Source of the DNA: CAINEC01 sp046073825
GTDB taxonomy: Bacteria; Bacteroidota; Bacteroidia; AKYH767-A; OLB10
Direction of reading: 5' to 3'
Length of the DNA: 7,550 nt
NCBI GenBank assembly: GCA_046073825.1
Contig: JBJTMY010000117.1
Location: forward strand, 1-7,550
The stretch's first letter is position 1, and each line of letters opens with the position of its first letter. Of the stretch, positions 6,223 through 7,550 are shown in pieces. The position numbers and the translations under genes are program-made. The notes beneath the pieces are model-generated. The model worked only from the letters and a program-made list of their open reading frames with translations. It searched no databases and was not told where the DNA came from.

Positions 6223-7550
6223 ATGAAACATAAACTATTATTTTGTTGCTTGCTTATTGGATTAAATGTAAGTGCGCAACAATTAGGAGAGCCTTTTGAA
6301 AACATAGATCAAACATGGCAAAATGGAAGCGATCGAAGAGATTCTTCAGTATTTAAAAATTTAAATTTTTTCACTCCAAGTATTTTAATTGATGTCAATT
6401 ATACACACTCTTTTAGTAATCCAATAGATAATACAGTTGTCGGATCTACTGCTCTTGCACGTAATAATGAAGTTCAGTTATCAGCCTTGCATTTTGGTGG
6501 TGATTTAAATTACGAAGGAGCAAGAGCAAGATTTATGACTCAATTTGGCACTCGGTCTATAATCATTCCTCGAAATGATTTTAGCTCTTATAGAGGTCAA
6601 TATCAATTATCAAACATGTATCGTTATTTGAGTGAAGCATATGCTGGTTATCATTTCAAAAAGTGGTATGGAATAAATGTCGATGCAGGAATGTTTATGT
6701 CTTACGTTGGATTAAACTCCTATTATCAGCAGGAGAATTGGGAATATCAAGCTTCGTTTACATCTGATAATACACCTTGGTTTTTTAATGGTTTACGGAT
6801 TCAAATGTACCCAGCAAAATATTTAAAGCTTGAAGCTTGGGTTATTAACGGATGGCAGAGTTATGGTAAATTTAATTCGATGCCTGGTCTTGGTGGTAAC
6901 ATCACATGGATGCCAAGCAGTAAATTTAAAATTCTAACCAACGACTACTTCGGTTCAGATGCTGCAGGTATTTCAAATAGAACAAGGTTTCATTCCGATA
7001 ATAGTGTACTGTATAATTATTTTAATAAGCCTAGTAATAAGAGAATTAATAAAGCAGCTTTTTCTTTAACTTGTGATGTAGGTTGTGAAAATGGAGGTGG
7101 GGTTAATGGATTTAAAAAAGGAGATTCATTAAATGGGCCAGCGCAATATTTTGCAAGCCTGATGTTTTACCATAGAGTTTGGTTTGCAAAAAATAAATTC
7201 GCTTGGACTATAGGTGGCGGCATTATGACAAATCCAGGCAGATATTTAGTTTTATATCCTAGTGGGCAAGCTAGTCCACTACCTGACCCAAACAACCCTT
7301 CTAAAACGGAAGGATTGTATCCATTTAGCGCAAACCCTGGTGATAAGTTTCAAGCATGGGATGCTTCAACGAATTTTGATTGGATGCCCAATCAAAGTTT
7401 TACTTTTAGAATCGAATATGTTCATCGAGAATCTTCAGTACCATATTTTGCAGGTCATGGTGGTGTGACATCTCAAACTGGCTACACTACTACAGCATTG
7501 GATCCCAATTGGAGGCCTGATTTGGTTAAAAATGAGAATAGAATTATTGC
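6223..7550 (+). CDS. Outer-membrane beta-barrel porin (BBP2/OmpL-like), 3' end outside the window
   Basis: An open frame of 442 codons plus 2 nt runs from ATG 6223 to the right edge without a stop. Residues 1-18 (MKHKLLFCCLLIGLNVSA) are a signal peptide, with cleavage likely before QQ. The mature part has alternating aromatic and polar strands typical of an outer-membrane barrel. Examples are YLSEAYAGYHFKKWYGINVDAGMFMSYVG, the region 167-212 with NWEYQASFTSDNTPWFFNGLR and LKLEAWVINGWQ, and FTFRIEYVHRESSVPYF. The first of these, then a FTSDN-type segment, then a VxNGW segment, is the pattern I associate with the putative beta-barrel porin-2 (BBP2) family. A loop at about 280-306 holds Cys284 and Cys288 beside a Gly-rich stretch. 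Only 11 nt separate it from prfC and no -7 box is visible in that gap, so it may be cotranscribed or use a promoter inside prfC. Transported substrate unknown. Confidence 0.82.
   Translation, partial: MKHKLLFCCLLIGLNVSAQQLGEPFENIDQTWQNGSDRRDSSVFKNLNFFTPSILIDVNYTHSFSNPIDNTVVGSTALARNNEVQLSALHFGGDLNYEGARARFMTQFGTRSIIIPRNDFSSYRGQYQLSNMYRYLSEAYAGYHFKKWYGINVDAGMFMSYVGLNSYYQQENWEYQASFTSDNTPWFFNGLRIQMYPAKYLKLEAWVINGWQSYGKFNSMPGLGGNITWMPSSKFKILTNDYFGSDAAGISNRTRFHSDNSVLYNYFNKPSNKRINKAAFSLTCDVGCENGGGVNGFKKGDSLNGPAQYFASLMFYHRVWFAKNKFAWTIGGGIMTNPGRYLVLYPSGQASPLPDPNNPSKTEGLYPFSANPGDKFQAWDASTNFDWMPNQSFTFRIEYVHRESSVPYFAGHGGVTSQTGYTTTALDPNWRPDLVKNENRII

Noticed and set aside
7262..7468. Open 68-codon frame on the plus strand
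   Set aside because: It lies wholly inside the porin frame (6223 to the edge), which is open for 442 codons and has barrel character and a signal peptide. The short frame shows no recognisable motif.
1..7550. CRISPR array, tRNA, rRNA, transposase or insertion-sequence ends
   Set aside because: No regularly spaced direct repeats, tRNA-like cloverleaf, ribosomal RNA motif or transposase motif was seen on either strand.

Overview
The window looks like chromosomal DNA of a member of the Bacteroidota. The evidence is its AT-rich composition, perfect copies of the phylum's -7 promoter octamer TAnnTTTG close upstream of several starts, no clear Shine-Dalgarno sequences, and families typical of the phylum (DUF4294, FISUMP-domain protein, membrane-anchored OmpH/Skp, DUF6364-like antitoxin). 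The class cannot be fixed from the sequence. Flavobacteriia or a neighbouring class is a guess.

Left part (1-1606), accessory and rearranged. A TspO/MBR-family gene on the minus strand and a FISUMP-domain gene on the plus strand meet head to head near position 302-316. Both lack their 5' ends and promoters, so the join marks a deletion, a recombination event or an assembly chimera. A compact toxin-antitoxin module follows at 942-1606: a DUF6364-like antitoxin and a PIN-domain toxin overlapping by ATGA. A perfect 10-bp inverted repeat overlaps the -7 box of its promoter and is a very likely autoregulatory operator.

Spacer (1607-1832). It holds a locally GC-rich patch with two adjacent inverted repeats, then a -7 box just before the next gene.

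Right part (1833-7550), housekeeping. A stand-alone biotin carboxylase subunit (acetyl-/acyl-CoA carboxylase) is followed after 13 nt by a secreted DUF4294 protein that starts with TTG. Convergent to these, with one base between stop codons, is an OmpH/Skp-like periplasmic chaperone. It is divergent from prfC (peptide chain release factor 3), and an 87-nt region with a -7 box on each strand separates the two. Eleven bases after prfC an outer-membrane beta-barrel porin (BBP2/OmpL-like) begins and runs off the right edge.

The right half combines lipid precursor synthesis (biotin carboxylase), translation termination (RF3) and envelope biogenesis (Skp, porin, DUF4294), but the genes do not form one pathway. 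No CRISPR array, tRNA, rRNA or insertion sequence was seen, and nothing in the window is clearly a new system. The points most worth checking are the TspO/FISUMP junction, the toxin-antitoxin operator, and the paired inverted repeats after the toxin.
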